Below are positions 1 to 8,905 of a DNA stretch of 64,000 bases, piece after piece. The stretch comes from UBA9076 sp964418835 (GTDB lineage: Bacteria > Bacillota_I > Bacilli_A > Erysipelotrichales > Erysipelotrichaceae). The position numbers and the translations under genes are program-made. The notes beneath the pieces were generated by a model. The model ran no database searches, was not told the DNA's origin, and worked only from the letters and a program-made list of their open reading frames with translations. The stretch's first letter is position 1. Each line of letters starts with the position of its first letter. Where the stretch lies: contig CAYQNJ010000006.1 in assembly GCA_964418835.1 (NCBI GenBank), forward strand, positions 1 to 64,000, written 5' to 3'.

Positions 1-1399
1 AGTTAGCAGTACATTAGTAGAAGTTAATAATGTAGATTTAAGTATTAGTAATATAAATAAAATAGTAATCACTTATCCTTCTTACTTAGAATATATTGAT
101 ATATCTACTCCTAGTGAATGGGTTATTGATAAACAAGAAGGGATTGTTAGTGTAGATACCAACTTAAATAAAACTGGCATTGTAGATTACTTGAACAATT
201 TGTCATTTAATATAAAAGAAGAAGTAGTTGATAATAATATATCTATTACATTGTCTTATCAGGAATTGGTTTTGGGTGAGAGTAATAATAGACACTATGT
301 CTTTGTGGATGCACCAGGAATCACTTGGTTTGATGCATACAAGGCAGCACAAAATAGTAGTTTAAATAATATGAAGGGTTATCTTGCGACAATAACTAAT
401 GATGGTGAAAGAACTGTTTTAGAAGGTATTTCTACTAAGATTGGCTGGATTGGTGGTACACGTGCAGTAAATGTGAATGATGGTTCTAAGGTTAATAGTT
501 CAAATAGTGACTTATATACCCTTGATACAAGCAATTGTAGTGTTGTTTGTCCTAGAGTTTGGTATTGGGCAGATGGACCTGAAAAAGGTAATGAATTTTA
601 TAGTGCTCCTACTCAATTAGATGGCGGTTCAAGTATAGGATATGAATATTTTTATAAAGAAAATAATATCTATCATGAACCTAATAATGATGGAGGAATA
701 GAAGGTTATCTTTCTACTGCATTTGTTACTAATGATATGTGGAATGATTTACCTAATGTAAATCAAACTGTAGAAGGTTATTTTATTGAGTATTCTAGTG
801 ATTATCTGATTGATCCTAATAAAACTATTACTGTAAGTAAGGAGATAAAAGCTTTTGTAAGTCCTATATCTAGCCCTTCGCCAACACCAAGTTCATCACC
901 AACACCAAGTTCATCACCAAGCCCTACATATACTCCGTCTCCTACATCAACACCTATAGTAGTAAACACACCAATCAATGATAAACCTGAAGTAAAAGTA
1001 ACATGTGAAGATCAAGGATTGATTTGGGATGATGTTAAACAAGCCTGTGTTTCATTAGTTATAGAAGAAGTAAAAGAAACAGAAAAAAAGATTGAAAAAC
1101 CAGCTGATAAAGAAGTTGCTTCAACCCAAGTTGTAAAACCACAAGAAGTTGTGGACAATTCGGTAAGTATTAGCTTAGTAAACAATGAAACACAAATAAA
1201 CACTAATAATGGTATTTCATTTAATGTTGGAGGAAGTACTACTGAACAAAATAGCGCAAAAGTAAGTACAGAAGAAAGAAAGAGTATATTATCTTATGAA
1301 AAAACAGGTTTTATTATTGCTTTATTTCTATTGATAGTCCAACAAGGTTATCATCAATATATGTTTTATAAATTAAGAAAGGAATATACAAATGATTAA
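1..1399 (+). CDS. C-type lectin-like surface protein (5'-truncated by window edge)
   Basis: The reading frame is already open at base 2 and has no start within the window, so this is the C-terminal part of a larger protein; the TTG at 191 is internal. A C-type lectin-like domain is visible: HYVFVDAPGITWFDA, then GYLATITNDGER, GWIGGTR and a closing EGYFIEYS. It is followed by a P/S/T spacer with an 18-bp tandem repeat, a two-cysteine motif CEDQGLIWDDVKQAC, a charged stretch, one membrane helix (TGFIIALFLLIVQQGY) and a short basic tail. No LPXTG is seen. The architecture indicates an extracellular carbohydrate- or protein-binding protein held by a C-terminal helix. The ligand is unknown. The same Cys motif recurs in the adhesins at 17.5-26 and 55-61 kb. 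Confidence 0.75.
   Translation, partial: VSSTLVEVNNVDLSISNINKIVITYPSYLEYIDISTPSEWVIDKQEGIVSVDTNLNKTGIVDYLNNLSFNIKEEVVDNNISITLSYQELVLGESNNRHYVFVDAPGITWFDAYKAAQNSSLNNMKGYLATITNDGERTVLEGISTKIGWIGGTRAVNVNDGSKVNSSNSDLYTLDTSNCSVVCPRVWYWADGPEKGNEFYSAPTQLDGGSSIGYEYFYKENNIYHEPNNDGGIEGYLSTAFVTNDMWNDLPNVNQTVEGYFIEYSSDYLIDPNKTITVSKEIKAFVSPISSPSPTPSSSPTPSSSPSPTYTPSPTSTPIVVNTPINDKPEVKVTCEDQGLIWDDVKQACVSLVIEEVKETEKKIEKPADKEVASTQVVKPQEVVDNSVSISLVNNETQINTNNGISFNVGGSTTEQNSAKVSTEERKSILSYEKTGFIIALFLLIVQQGYHQYMFYKLRKEYTND
881..916 (+). repeat. 18-bp tandem repeat in P/S/T spacer
   Basis: Two perfect copies of ccaacaccaagttcatca lie head to tail inside the P/S/T spacer of the C-type lectin protein. The unit is 18 bp, so copy-number change keeps frame and only alters spacer length. 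Confidence 0.85.
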
Positions 1400-1532
1400 T
1401 ATAGCTTCTTTTTCTAAATGGATTATATTTACAGTTATTATTATCTTATTGATTATTCTTTTTGAGATTAGTTTTAGGAAAGATTATAAACAAAGAAAAG
1501 AGTTTTATGAGTTTAAAAGTGGTAAAAAGTAG
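1392..1532 (+). CDS. 46-residue single-pass membrane protein
   Basis: This short frame starts with an ATG overlapping the stop of the lectin gene (TAA at 1397-1399), so the two are probably translationally coupled. It encodes MINIASFSKWII, one hydrophobic helix (about residues 10-26) and a basic tail (RKDYKQRKEF). Its stop lies inside the stem of the terminator at 1524. The family is not recognised. A role as a small partner of the lectin protein is inference from overlap only. Confidence 0.55.
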   Translation: MINIASFSKWIIFTVIIILLIILFEISFRKDYKQRKEFYEFKSGKK

Positions 1533-1551
1533 GTAAACATCTACTTTTTTT
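1524..1551 (+). terminator. Rho-independent terminator
   Basis: A 9-bp stem (aaaaagtag / ctacttttt) with an 8-nt loop is followed by a T run. It ends the lectin and small membrane protein unit. Confidence 0.75.
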
Positions 1552-1588
1552 GTTTGTATTAAACTTTTTTTATATAATTATTAAATAT

Positions 1589-1620
1589 TGCTATATAATA
1601 TACACTAAGAATAAGGAGAT
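1589..1620 (+). promoter_or_regulatory. Probable extended -10 promoter and SD for gdhA
   Basis: An extended -10 box (TG, one base, TATATA at 1592-1597) lies about 30 bp before the gene. No clear -35 is visible. The ribosome binding site aaggag at about 1614-1619 precedes the ATG at 1628. Confidence 0.4.
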
Positions 1621-1627
1621 AGTACAT

Positions 1628-2965
1628 ATGGGTTACATAGATAGAGTTATTGAAGAGTATAGAATTAAGGATGCTAGTCAACCAGAGTTTATTCAAGCAG
1701 TTGAAGAAGTTATAGATTCTGTTTCAGTGATTTTTGATAAACATCCTGAATATGAAAATATGGCTATTTTAGAGAGATTGTTAGAACCAGAAAGAACAAT
1801 TAAGTTTAAAGTTCCTTGGGTTGATGACAAGGGTAAAACTCATGTGAATAGAGGGTATAGAATCCAATATAATAGTGCTTTAGGTCCTTATAAGGGTGGG
1901 TTAAGATTTAATCCTTTAGTAAGTGAATCTGTACTTAAGTTTTTAGGGTTTGAACAAACATTTAAAAATGCATTAACTAACCTACCAATGGGTGGAGGTA
2001 AGGGTGGAAGTGATTTTGACCCTAAAGGTAAGAGTGATATAGAAATTATGAGATTTTGTCAAAGTTTTATGACAGAGTTATATAGGCATATAGGAGAAAA
2101 TGTGGATGTTCCTGCAGGAGATATGGGTGTAGGCGCAAGAGAGATTGGTTATCTATATGGACAATATAGAAGAATTAAAGGTGCTAGTGATAGAGGTGTA
2201 TTAACTGGTAAAGGTGTAGGCTATGGTGGAAGTTTAATTAGAACAGAAGCTACAGGCTATGGTTTACTTTATTTGGTTATGGAAGTATTAAATAAGTTTA
2301 ATATTGATCCTAAAGGTAAAAGAGTAATTATAAGTGGTTCGGGTAACGTTGCAACATATGCGGCTGAAAAAGCTATAGCTTTAGGCATGAAAGTTGTAGG
2401 AATGAGTAATATTACTGGGTATGTATTAGATGAAGATTTTGATGTAGAAATATTAAAGAAATTAAAAGCCACAAAAGGTAAAGTTTTATCTGATTATATA
2501 CAAGAAGCAGGTAGAGGAGAATTTCATCCTGGGTCAATCTATGATTGTGATATTAAAGTAGATATCGTAATGCCTTGTGCAACTCAAAATGAAATAAACT
2601 TAGAAAGAGCTAAAAGATTAGTTAGAAATGGTGCTTTCATGGTCGCAGAAGGGGCTAATATGCCAAACAATAATGAAGCAATTTCTTACTATTTAGAAAA
2701 TAATTTAATTGTAATTCCTGGTAAAGCCGCAAATGCTGGTGGAGTTGCTACATCTGGATTAGAGATGACACAAAACAGTATGAGATTATATTGGAGTGCA
2801 CAAGAAGTTGATGAAAAGCTACAAGGTATTATGAAGAATATTCATGAACAATGTATTAAAACAATGAATGAATATGATTTAGATGAAAAGAACTATGTGG
2901 CTGCCGCAAATATTGCTGGTGTTCAAAAAGTAATAGATGCGATGATAGCACAAGGAGATTATTAA
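1628..2965 (+). CDS. gdhA: NADP-type glutamate dehydrogenase
   Basis: This cytoplasmic enzyme interconverts 2-oxoglutarate plus ammonia and glutamate, and is the main ammonia-assimilating step in many gut anaerobes. The ATG at 1628 (MGYIDRVIEEYR) was chosen because aaggag lies 8 bp upstream; a longer frame to 1550 has no support. The product is 445 aa, the usual length for hexameric bacterial GDH. The substrate region has GPYKGGLRF and the catalytic Lys segment NLPMGGGKGG; the Rossmann motif is GSGNVATYAAEKA. NADP preference is inferred from similarity to the biosynthetic GDH subgroup. It is a single-gene unit between two terminators. Confidence 0.93.
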   Translation: MGYIDRVIEEYRIKDASQPEFIQAVEEVIDSVSVIFDKHPEYENMAILERLLEPERTIKFKVPWVDDKGKTHVNRGYRIQYNSALGPYKGGLRFNPLVSESVLKFLGFEQTFKNALTNLPMGGGKGGSDFDPKGKSDIEIMRFCQSFMTELYRHIGENVDVPAGDMGVGAREIGYLYGQYRRIKGASDRGVLTGKGVGYGGSLIRTEATGYGLLYLVMEVLNKFNIDPKGKRVIISGSGNVATYAAEKAIALGMKVVGMSNITGYVLDEDFDVEILKKLKATKGKVLSDYIQEAGRGEFHPGSIYDCDIKVDIVMPCATQNEINLERAKRLVRNGAFMVAEGANMPNNNEAISYYLENNLIVIPGKAANAGGVATSGLEMTQNSMRLYWSAQEVDEKLQGIMKNIHEQCIKTMNEYDLDEKNYVAAANIAGVQKVIDAMIAQGDY

Positions 2966-2986
2966 AAAAGGGTCTAAGACCCTTTT
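2966..2986. terminator. Bidirectional terminator
   Basis: The perfect stem aaaagggtc / gacccttt(t) with a 3-nt loop has A-rich and T-rich flanks. It sits between the converging gdhA and C39-like lipoprotein genes. Confidence 0.8.
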
Positions 2987-3932
2987 AGTTTGCTTTATCA
3001 ATAATGATATAAGGTTGTAATTGTAGTGGTTTACTAGCGACACTTCTATCGTGCCACATGTAGAACCATCTTTCTAATGGATATGTGTAGTAACCATCTT
3101 GTGAGTGATCACTAGTGTCATATGGATCTGCAAATATTAATGTATCATCACCTATTGCAGGAGTATTATTGTTGTCATAACCAATGATTGCTTGCCAATG
3201 ACCATTCCAGTCAACCCATTCAACCATTATAGCTCTACCTTCATTTAAATGAGTTGTAAGCCATTTTACAAAGTAAGAATCTTTTGCGTCTTCTACCCAT
3301 TTATCAGTGTTATCATCATTTTCACTTGCATATAAACTAGAAGATGAGAAAGTTCTTTTTATATTTCCTAAGTCAGCTTCAGTTACTTCATCTTCTTCAC
3401 TATATAAATCTGAAGCTAATGGATTTTCTATATAACTTGTTTCTACTACCTTAACACTTGGTATAGTTTTGAAGAATTCATACATTTGTTTTACATCTGT
3501 ACCGTATTCTCCAAAGTTATTAGCACTTCCTGGTAGTGCATTTTCTACATCTAAATCAGTAGAAGATTTCATTTGAGTTGCTATTTCAAGTTCGGTGAAA
3601 GTATTTAAATTTAAGTTTTCTAATACCATCAATGCAGTAGCGTTTCCACAAGACCATTCTGTAGTTTGTTGCATAGTTTTAAAGTTTTCAATAATTGTTA
3701 ATGTATCATTATCTTTTAAATTATAAAAATCAGGATTTTTATAAAATAAAGATTCATTGTTATCCCCTGAGTTACCATAAGCATCTGCACCACCCATTTC
3801 ATCATAGTCTTCCCCTTGAATGGTAGTTTGAATTTCAACTTCTTCAGTTGGTGTGCTTTCTACTGTTGCTTTAGTACAACCTTGCAATAGTATAGTCGCA
3901 ATAATAAAAGCAATAAATAATTTTTTGTTCAA
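2985..3932 (-). CDS. C39-like (papain-fold) peptidase lipoprotein
   Basis: A type II signal peptide ends in the lipobox LLQGC, with lipidated Cys19. After an acidic linker comes a C39-like cysteine protease fold: probable nucleophile Cys95 (TEWSCGNATA), His245 (NGHWQAIIGYD) and Asp269 (FADPYD), with a conserved aromatic end (PLERWFYMWHD). It is therefore predicted to be an exported, membrane-anchored hydrolase or a related papain-fold protein. The substrate is unknown and no bacteriocin or ABC exporter is adjacent. Translation starts at TTG (3932 on the minus strand), preceded by a strong ggaggg. A good promoter lies at 3962-3990. Confidence 0.75.
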   Translation of the reverse strand: MNKKLFIAFIIATILLQGCTKATVESTPTEEVEIQTTIQGEDYDEMGGADAYGNSGDNNESLFYKNPDFYNLKDNDTLTIIENFKTMQQTTEWSCGNATALMVLENLNLNTFTELEIATQMKSSTDLDVENALPGSANNFGEYGTDVKQMYEFFKTIPSVKVVETSYIENPLASDLYSEEDEVTEADLGNIKRTFSSSSLYASENDDNTDKWVEDAKDSYFVKWLTTHLNEGRAIMVEWVDWNGHWQAIIGYDNNNTPAIGDDTLIFADPYDTSDHSQDGYYTYPLERWFYMWHDRSVASKPLQLQPYIIIDKAN

Positions 3933-3961
3933 TTCCTTACCCTCCTATTGAAACGAGTTTA

Positions 3962-3990
3962 ATAATACTAAATATTTTATTTAATATCAA
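3962..3990 (-). promoter_or_regulatory. Sigma-A promoter for the C39-like lipoprotein
   Basis: Reading the minus strand, TTGATA and TATTAT are separated by exactly 17 bp, about 30 bp before the ribosome binding site. Confidence 0.65.
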
Positions 3991-4073
3991 TAACTTTTTT
4001 AAGGGTGTAATTTGTTGTAAATATATATTTATTTCAAAATAAATTAAAAGTTAACTCAAGTTAAACATTAACT

Positions 4074-4106
4074 AAAAAAATGATGTATTTTATTAAATTA
4101 CATCAT
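4074..4106 (-). terminator. Terminator of the CCA-adding enzyme gene
   Basis: On the minus strand an 8-bp stem (atgatgta / tacatcat) is followed by seven T. It overlaps the end of the cca coding region. Confidence 0.75.
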
Positions 4107-5292
4107 ATTTTTCAGTTATATATTTAATTATTAAGTTTTTATCATTTTGTATATTTTCTTTTATTACTTGTAATAAAACATCTTCTAGTATTGTGGATAC
4201 TATTGGGCCTTTATAACCTAGATAAGTTATATCATTACCATTTATTTTTAATTGATTTAGTTTATAAGGTTCATTATTTTTGATGATTGATTGTTTTATT
4301 TTATTAATATTTGTTGTATTTGTATTGGGTTTAATTATTTTTATGAACTCTACTAATTCAAGGAAGTATTCTTCGTTATTACTTAATATTTTTTTTATGT
4401 TTATTTTATTATTTAAATCTAAATTGTAATTGTTTAATAGGAAAGTAATTTTCTTTTTAGTTATATTTGGTAATTTTAGATTATTCATAATATCTATTGC
4501 ATCTTCTTTTAAGTAGAATAGTAAAGATGCTAGTTTACTATTTGAGTAAGTAGATATATTAGAGAGATAATTAATGGTATTTATTCTTTCTTTATCACTT
4601 AGTTTGTCTAACTGAGGTATGAACACTTTAAATACTTCAAAGTATTCGTTTATTAAATGTGAACTGTTATTTGGGTTTAATATTTTTAATAGTTCTTCAC
4701 TTATTCTTTCTATAGAAATATTTTTTAATAAATCTTTATTCTTTATTATTGATTTTTTAGTGTTTTCTTCAATTTTAAAATCTAACTGACAAGAAAATCT
4801 AAGAGCTCTAATAATTCTTAAAGCATCTTCATTAAATCTAGTATCAGGGTCATTTATACATCTAATAATTTTGTTATTTATGTCATCAGTACCATTAAAG
4901 AAGTCTAATATTCCTATTGTTGGGTGATAGCATATTGCGTTAATAGTAAAGTCTCTTCTTTTACAGTCTTCATATATGCTTTGTGTAAATATTACATTAT
5001 CAGGGTGTCTAGAATCATTGTAGGTACCATCTATTCTATAGGTAGTTATTTCTATTGGGTGTGATTTAACTAATACGGTTACAGTACCATGCTTAATACC
5101 TGTATCTATTGTTTTATCATTTTTAAACACTTCTTTTATTTCTAAGGGTGTGCTATTTGTGGTTATATCATAATCATTCACATTTCTATTTAATAAAGCA
5201 TCTCTAATAGCTCCTCCAACCACAAAACATTCAAAGCCTTTTGAATTTAATTTATTTATGCAATAAGTAATATAATCTGGTAGTTCTATCAT
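4093..5292 (-). CDS. cca: CCA tRNA nucleotidyltransferase
   Basis: This enzyme adds or repairs the 3'-CCA end of tRNAs. The N-terminal nucleotidyltransferase core has the class II signature FVVGGAIRDALL and NDYDITT (metal-binding DxD-type motif), then TVTVLV and ITTYRIDG, and RRDFTINAI. The RNA- and nucleotide-binding neck follows (DPDTRFNEDALRIIRALRFS). The C-terminal half is Asn/Lys/Ile-rich and poorly conserved, as usual. Length 399 aa fits the family. It starts at ATG 5292 and is divergent from the MATE gene. A poly(A) polymerase of the same fold is the only alternative; CCA addition is more likely in Firmicutes. Confidence 0.9.
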   Translation of the reverse strand: MIELPDYITYCINKLNSKGFECFVVGGAIRDALLNRNVNDYDITTNSTPLEIKEVFKNDKTIDTGIKHGTVTVLVKSHPIEITTYRIDGTYNDSRHPDNVIFTQSIYEDCKRRDFTINAICYHPTIGILDFFNGTDDINNKIIRCINDPDTRFNEDALRIIRALRFSCQLDFKIEENTKKSIIKNKDLLKNISIERISEELLKILNPNNSSHLINEYFEVFKVFIPQLDKLSDKERINTINYLSNISTYSNSKLASLLFYLKEDAIDIMNNLKLPNITKKKITFLLNNYNLDLNNKINIKKILSNNEEYFLELVEFIKIIKPNTNTTNINKIKQSIIKNNEPYKLNQLKINGNDITYLGYKGPIVSTILEDVLLQVIKENIQNDKNLIIKYITEKYDVI

Positions 5293-5384
5293 GGTTTAAT
5301 TCTATGAATTTAGTTAACTAAAGTAAAGGTAATACTTTAAAAAAGTTGGTTTCAAGAGTATTATAGATTAATCAAGAGGTGCTT

Positions 5385-6734
5385 ATGAAAAAGGGTTTGA
5401 TGACAAGTGGAAATATTTGGAAACAGATTATATTGTTTTCTATACCATTACTATTTGGGAATTTCTTTCAATTAATGTACAACACTATTGATTCAATTAT
5501 TGTAGGACAATATGTTGGTAAAGAGGCATTAGCCGCAGTAGGTGCTAGTACTCCGCTTATTAACTTATTGATATCTTTTTTTATGGGTTTATCTACTGGT
5601 GCAGGTGTTATTGTCGCAAAGTTTTTTGGTGGAAAAAAGTATGAAGAATTAAGTGACAGTGTTCATACATTTATACTTTTTTCTTTAATATTTGGAATAA
5701 TTTTAAGTGTGGTAGGAGTTATCTTTTCAGAAACTTTAATGGTTTGGATGAAGACACCAGAAGATGTAATAGTTGGTGCAGTGGAGTATTTAAAGATATA
5801 TTTCTATGGCTGTGTATTTGTGTGTGTTTATAATGCGGGTACTGGTATTTTGCAATCAGTTGGTGATTCTAAAAGTCCATTAATATTCTTAATCATTTCT
5901 TCAATAATTAATGTTGTATTAGATTTGTATTTTGTGAGTGATTTAAATATGGGTGTTGCAGGTGCTGCATGGGCAACCTTAATTGCACAAGCAGTTTCAG
6001 CGTTACTTGTAATACTTAAACTTTCTAAAACAAGTGAGCCTTATAAGTTGTTTATTAATAAACTTAGAATTAATTCTCATTTATTGTATGAAATAGTTAG
6101 AATTGGTGTTCCTACAGGATTACAGTTAATGATTGTTTCATTCTCTAATGTATTAGTACAAACATATATTAATGACTTTGGATCTTCTTCAATTGCTGGT
6201 TTTTCTTCAGCTTTAAAATATGATAGTTTCATTGGTTTGCCTTTAAATAGTTTTGCGTTAGCTATTACTACTTTTAGTGGACAAAACTTAGGTGCTAAAC
6301 AGTTTAAAAGAGTTAGGGAAGGTATAAAGATTACATTAATCTTATCTACAATTACAGTAACTGTATTAGGAGTTATAGCCTTTGTGTTTGCGGAGGTAGC
6401 TATTGGTGTATTCTCTAATGATTTTGATGTTATTAAGACGGGTGCTTTAACTATGAGAATAATGGGTCCTTTCTATTTTGTGTTGTGCTTTCATCAAATA
6501 TATTCAGGTGCACTACGTGCCTCTGGAAGAAGTATGGCACCAATGGTTATATCTATTTTATGTTTTGTGTTAATTAGGCAAATATTTTTGGCTAGTTTAA
6601 TTAATGTAATAAATGATATTAGCTTAATTGCGTGGAGTTATAGTTTAACCTGGTCTATTTCAAGTTTAATAACATCTGCTTATCATCACTTTACTAAGTG
6701 GTTAGAGAAAGATGAAGCTATGTCATTAGTCTAA
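5385..6734 (+). CDS. MATE-family multidrug/Na+ efflux protein
   Basis: This is a polytopic membrane protein with about twelve hydrophobic segments in two similar halves. The family signature starts with IPLLFGNFFQLMYNTIDSI and VGKEALAAVGAS, and the mid-protein GTGILQSVGDSKSPL is typical of NorM/DinF-like MATE pumps. The expected role is cation-driven export of toxic organic compounds. I chose the ATG at 5385 because gagg lies 6-7 bp upstream; the preceding GTG would place the Shine-Dalgarno inside the gene. It is followed after 27 bp by ispF with no terminator, so the two may be cotranscribed. The substrate is not predictable. A second, diverged MATE gene is at 12074. Confidence 0.88.
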   Translation: MKKGLMTSGNIWKQIILFSIPLLFGNFFQLMYNTIDSIIVGQYVGKEALAAVGASTPLINLLISFFMGLSTGAGVIVAKFFGGKKYEELSDSVHTFILFSLIFGIILSVVGVIFSETLMVWMKTPEDVIVGAVEYLKIYFYGCVFVCVYNAGTGILQSVGDSKSPLIFLIISSIINVVLDLYFVSDLNMGVAGAAWATLIAQAVSALLVILKLSKTSEPYKLFINKLRINSHLLYEIVRIGVPTGLQLMIVSFSNVLVQTYINDFGSSSIAGFSSALKYDSFIGLPLNSFALAITTFSGQNLGAKQFKRVREGIKITLILSTITVTVLGVIAFVFAEVAIGVFSNDFDVIKTGALTMRIMGPFYFVLCFHQIYSGALRASGRSMAPMVISILCFVLIRQIFLASLINVINDISLIAWSYSLTWSISSLITSAYHHFTKWLEKDEAMSLV

Positions 6735-6761
6735 TATGGTATAATTTTTTTGAGGTGGAAT

Positions 6762-7235
6762 ATGAGGATAGGACAATCTAGCGATATTCATCCATTAGTT
6801 GAAGGTAGAAAGCTTGTACTAGGTGGTGTTGAAATAGAACATCACAAGGGATGCGCTGGTCATTCTGATGGAGACGCATTAATTCACGTTGTTTGCGAAG
6901 CTATTATAGGTGCTTTAGGATTAGGGGATATTGGTGCTCACTTTCCTGATACAGATGATAAATATAAAGGAATAAGTTCTATAATTTTGTTGGAAGAAGT
7001 TTATAAGTTAATGGTTAATAAAGGGTATAAGATTAATAATGTGGATAGTTTAATCTTACTTGAAAAACCTAAGTTATTGCCTTATAAACAAACAATGAGA
7101 GAGAATATAGCTAAAGCACTACATTGTGATATTGATGATGTAAATGTAAAAGCTACTAGAGGAGAGAAGTTGGGCTTTATTGGTAGAGAAGAAGGAGTAA
7201 TGGCACAGGCTGTTGTGTTGTTAAAGGAGATATAA
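6762..7235 (+). CDS. ispF: 2-C-methyl-D-erythritol 2,4-cyclodiphosphate synthase
   Basis: IspF makes the cyclic diphosphate intermediate of the MEP (non-mevalonate) isoprenoid pathway. The zinc-binding motif SSDIHPL and the downstream GHSDGDALIHVVCEAIIGALGLGDIGAHFPD are the family hallmarks; the C-terminal end has KATRGEKLGFIGREEG. The product is 157 aa, the usual size. The ATG at 6762 has gaggtgg just upstream; the TTG at 6750 would bury it. The stop overlaps the start of the following HD-domain gene (TAATG), indicating translational coupling. No other MEP genes lie in this window. Confidence 0.94.
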   Translation: MRIGQSSDIHPLVEGRKLVLGGVEIEHHKGCAGHSDGDALIHVVCEAIIGALGLGDIGAHFPDTDDKYKGISSIILLEEVYKLMVNKGYKINNVDSLILLEKPKLLPYKQTMRENIAKALHCDIDDVNVKATRGEKLGFIGREEGVMAQAVVLLKEI

Positions 7236-8446
7236 TGTTTAAGAAACTTGATGAAATAAAGGTCTTAAGAGATCCTGTACATGATTATATTCATGTGGAG
7301 TATAAGGTTATTTGGGATTGTATAAACTCAAAAGAGTTTCAAAGGTTAAGAAGAATTAAGCAACAAGGTTCTTCTTTTGTGGCATATCATACAGCTGAAC
7401 ATACTAGATTTGGGCATTCTTTAGGTGTATATGAAATAGTAAGAAGAATGTGTAATGAAGTTAAGGAAATAAACGAGAATCTTTCTTCTGAAGATAAGCT
7501 TGTGGTTATGCTTGCGGGTTTATTACATGATATTGGTCATGGACCATTCTCGCATACATTTGAAGCTATTTCTGAGATAAAACATGAAATCTATTCTTGC
7601 AGGATATTAGAAGAAGATACAGAAATACATAGAATATTAGAAAAAGCTAGAAGAGGTCTTTCTAGCAATGTGGCTTGTGTAATAAATCATACTCATCCAA
7701 ATCCGTTATTATCACAAATGATTAGTGCTCAACTTGATGGGGATAGGATGGATTATTTATTAAGAGATGCATATTTTACTGGTACAAAATATGGAGAGTT
7801 TGATTTAGAGAGAATCCTAAGAACTTTAAGAGTAAAAGATAACACAATTATGGTTAAGGAAAGTGGTATTCATAGTATTGAAGATTATATTATGGCTAGA
7901 TACCATATGTACTGGCAAGTATATTATCATCCAGTCGCAAGATCGTTTGAATGTGTGTTATCCGCATTATTTGAAAGAATGAGAGATCTTCTAGCAGTTA
8001 ATCCAAAAGCTTTAAAAGACTTACATGTGTTTGATGGTTTCTTAAGTGTTGATAAACCTACCTTAGAGGATCATTTCTTGTTAGATGAACATACATGTTT
8101 CTATGGCTTTCAACAGTTGATGTCTCATGAAGATAAAATATTGTCTGATTTAGCTCGTAGATTAGTTAATAGAGATTTATTTCAATATGAAGATTATCAA
8201 AGTAAAAAGACAATTGAGGATATTACAGTAAGAGCTAGTAGTGCTGGATATCATCCAAAATATTATATTAGAGTAGATAAGGTAAGACAAAGACCATATC
8301 AACCATTGGGTGATGATAGATCAATTTGGATATTGATGGATAATGGTGAAGTTAAAGAGATATCTGAAAGTTCTACAATAGTTTCAAGTTTAATTAGAGG
8401 CAAGAATAGAGATGATAATAAAGTATTCTTTCCAAAAGGAATATAA
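7235..8446 (+). CDS. HD-domain phosphohydrolase (YwfO-like)
   Basis: The 403-aa cytoplasmic protein carries the complete HD metal site: HTRFGHSLGVYEI (first His), LLHDIGHGPFSHTFE (HD pair) and DGDRMDYLLRDA (last Asp). It most resembles the YwfO/SAMHD1-like branch of the HD superfamily, whose members hydrolyse dNTPs or related nucleotides. The exact substrate cannot be read from sequence. The C-terminal 100 residues hold conserved elements such as LARRLVNRDLF and YYIRVDKVRQRPY. It overlaps ispF by one base and ends at a strong terminator. Confidence 0.85.
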   Translation: MFKKLDEIKVLRDPVHDYIHVEYKVIWDCINSKEFQRLRRIKQQGSSFVAYHTAEHTRFGHSLGVYEIVRRMCNEVKEINENLSSEDKLVVMLAGLLHDIGHGPFSHTFEAISEIKHEIYSCRILEEDTEIHRILEKARRGLSSNVACVINHTHPNPLLSQMISAQLDGDRMDYLLRDAYFTGTKYGEFDLERILRTLRVKDNTIMVKESGIHSIEDYIMARYHMYWQVYYHPVARSFECVLSALFERMRDLLAVNPKALKDLHVFDGFLSVDKPTLEDHFLLDEHTCFYGFQQLMSHEDKILSDLARRLVNRDLFQYEDYQSKKTIEDITVRASSAGYHPKYYIRVDKVRQRPYQPLGDDRSIWILMDNGEVKEISESSTIVSSLIRGKNRDDNKVFFPKGI

Positions 8447-8465
8447 GAGCGAAAGCTCTTTTTTC
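8445..8465 (+). terminator. Rho-independent terminator
   Basis: A 6-bp stem (aagagc / gctctt) with a GAAA tetraloop and T run closes the ispF-HD operon. Its T run abuts the -35 box of the next promoter. Confidence 0.85.
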
Positions 8466-8494
8466 TTGACTCTAATGTGCATACTGTATATACT
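8466..8494 (+). promoter_or_regulatory. Strong promoter of the GntR-ABC operon
   Basis: TTGACT (8466-8471) and TATACT (8489-8494) are separated by 17 bp, close to the sigma-A consensus. The start point would fall in the adjoining palindrome. Confidence 0.75.
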
Positions 8495-8506
8495 GTATAT
8501 ATACAG
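8493..8506. promoter_or_regulatory. Palindromic operator for the GntR regulator
   Basis: CTGTATATATACAG is a perfect 14-bp palindrome overlapping the -10 and start region. A partial copy (ACTGTATA) lies directly upstream at 8482-8489. YtrA-type GntR proteins usually repress their own operon from such sites, so autorepression is the likely mechanism. Confidence 0.6.
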
Positions 8507-8518
8507 ATGGAGATGGTT

Positions 8519-8905
8519 ATGAAGATTATTTTATCTAATACAATAGGTATACCTATATATGAACAGATTAAAGAACAAATTAAAACAGCTATATACACAA
8601 ATAAAATTAATGAAGATGAACAATTACCTTCCATAAGACAACTTGCGAAAGAATTAAAAATAAGTGTTATTACCACAACTAGGGCATACAACGACTTAGA
8701 AAGCGAAGGCTTTATCACAAGTGTTGCGGGAAAAGGTTTTTATGTAATGCCTAAAAATAAAGAATTAATTAAAGAACAGGCATATAAAGCAATAGAAGAA
8801 CATTATTTAGAAATTCAAAAAATAGTAAATAATTCAGGTATTAGTGAAAAAGAATTAGAAGAAATAATTAATTCCATTAAGGAGAGTGAGTTAAATGACA
8901 AATAG
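8519..8905 (+). CDS. YtrA-subfamily GntR transcriptional regulator
   Basis: This 128-aa protein has an N-terminal winged helix (GIPIYEQIKEQIKTAIYTN, LPSIRQLAKELKISVITTTR, DLESEGFITSVAGKGFYV) and only a short helical C-terminus, the hallmark of the YtrA branch of GntR regulators. These typically control the ABC transporter operon in which they sit. The ATG at 8519 was chosen for its ggagatgg upstream; the ATGs at 8477 and 8507 fall in or before the promoter and operator. It overlaps the start of the ABC ATPase gene by 11 bp. Confidence 0.88.
   Translation: MKIILSNTIGIPIYEQIKEQIKTAIYTNKINEDEQLPSIRQLAKELKISVITTTRAYNDLESEGFITSVAGKGFYVMPKNKELIKEQAYKAIEEHYLEIQKIVNNSGISEKELEEIINSIKESELNDK

Noticed and set aside
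881..916. Short tandem repeat that could suggest a CRISPR array
   Set aside because: The repeats are directly adjacent without spacers, code for a P/S/T spacer in frame and have no cas genes nearby. No CRISPR array was found in the window.
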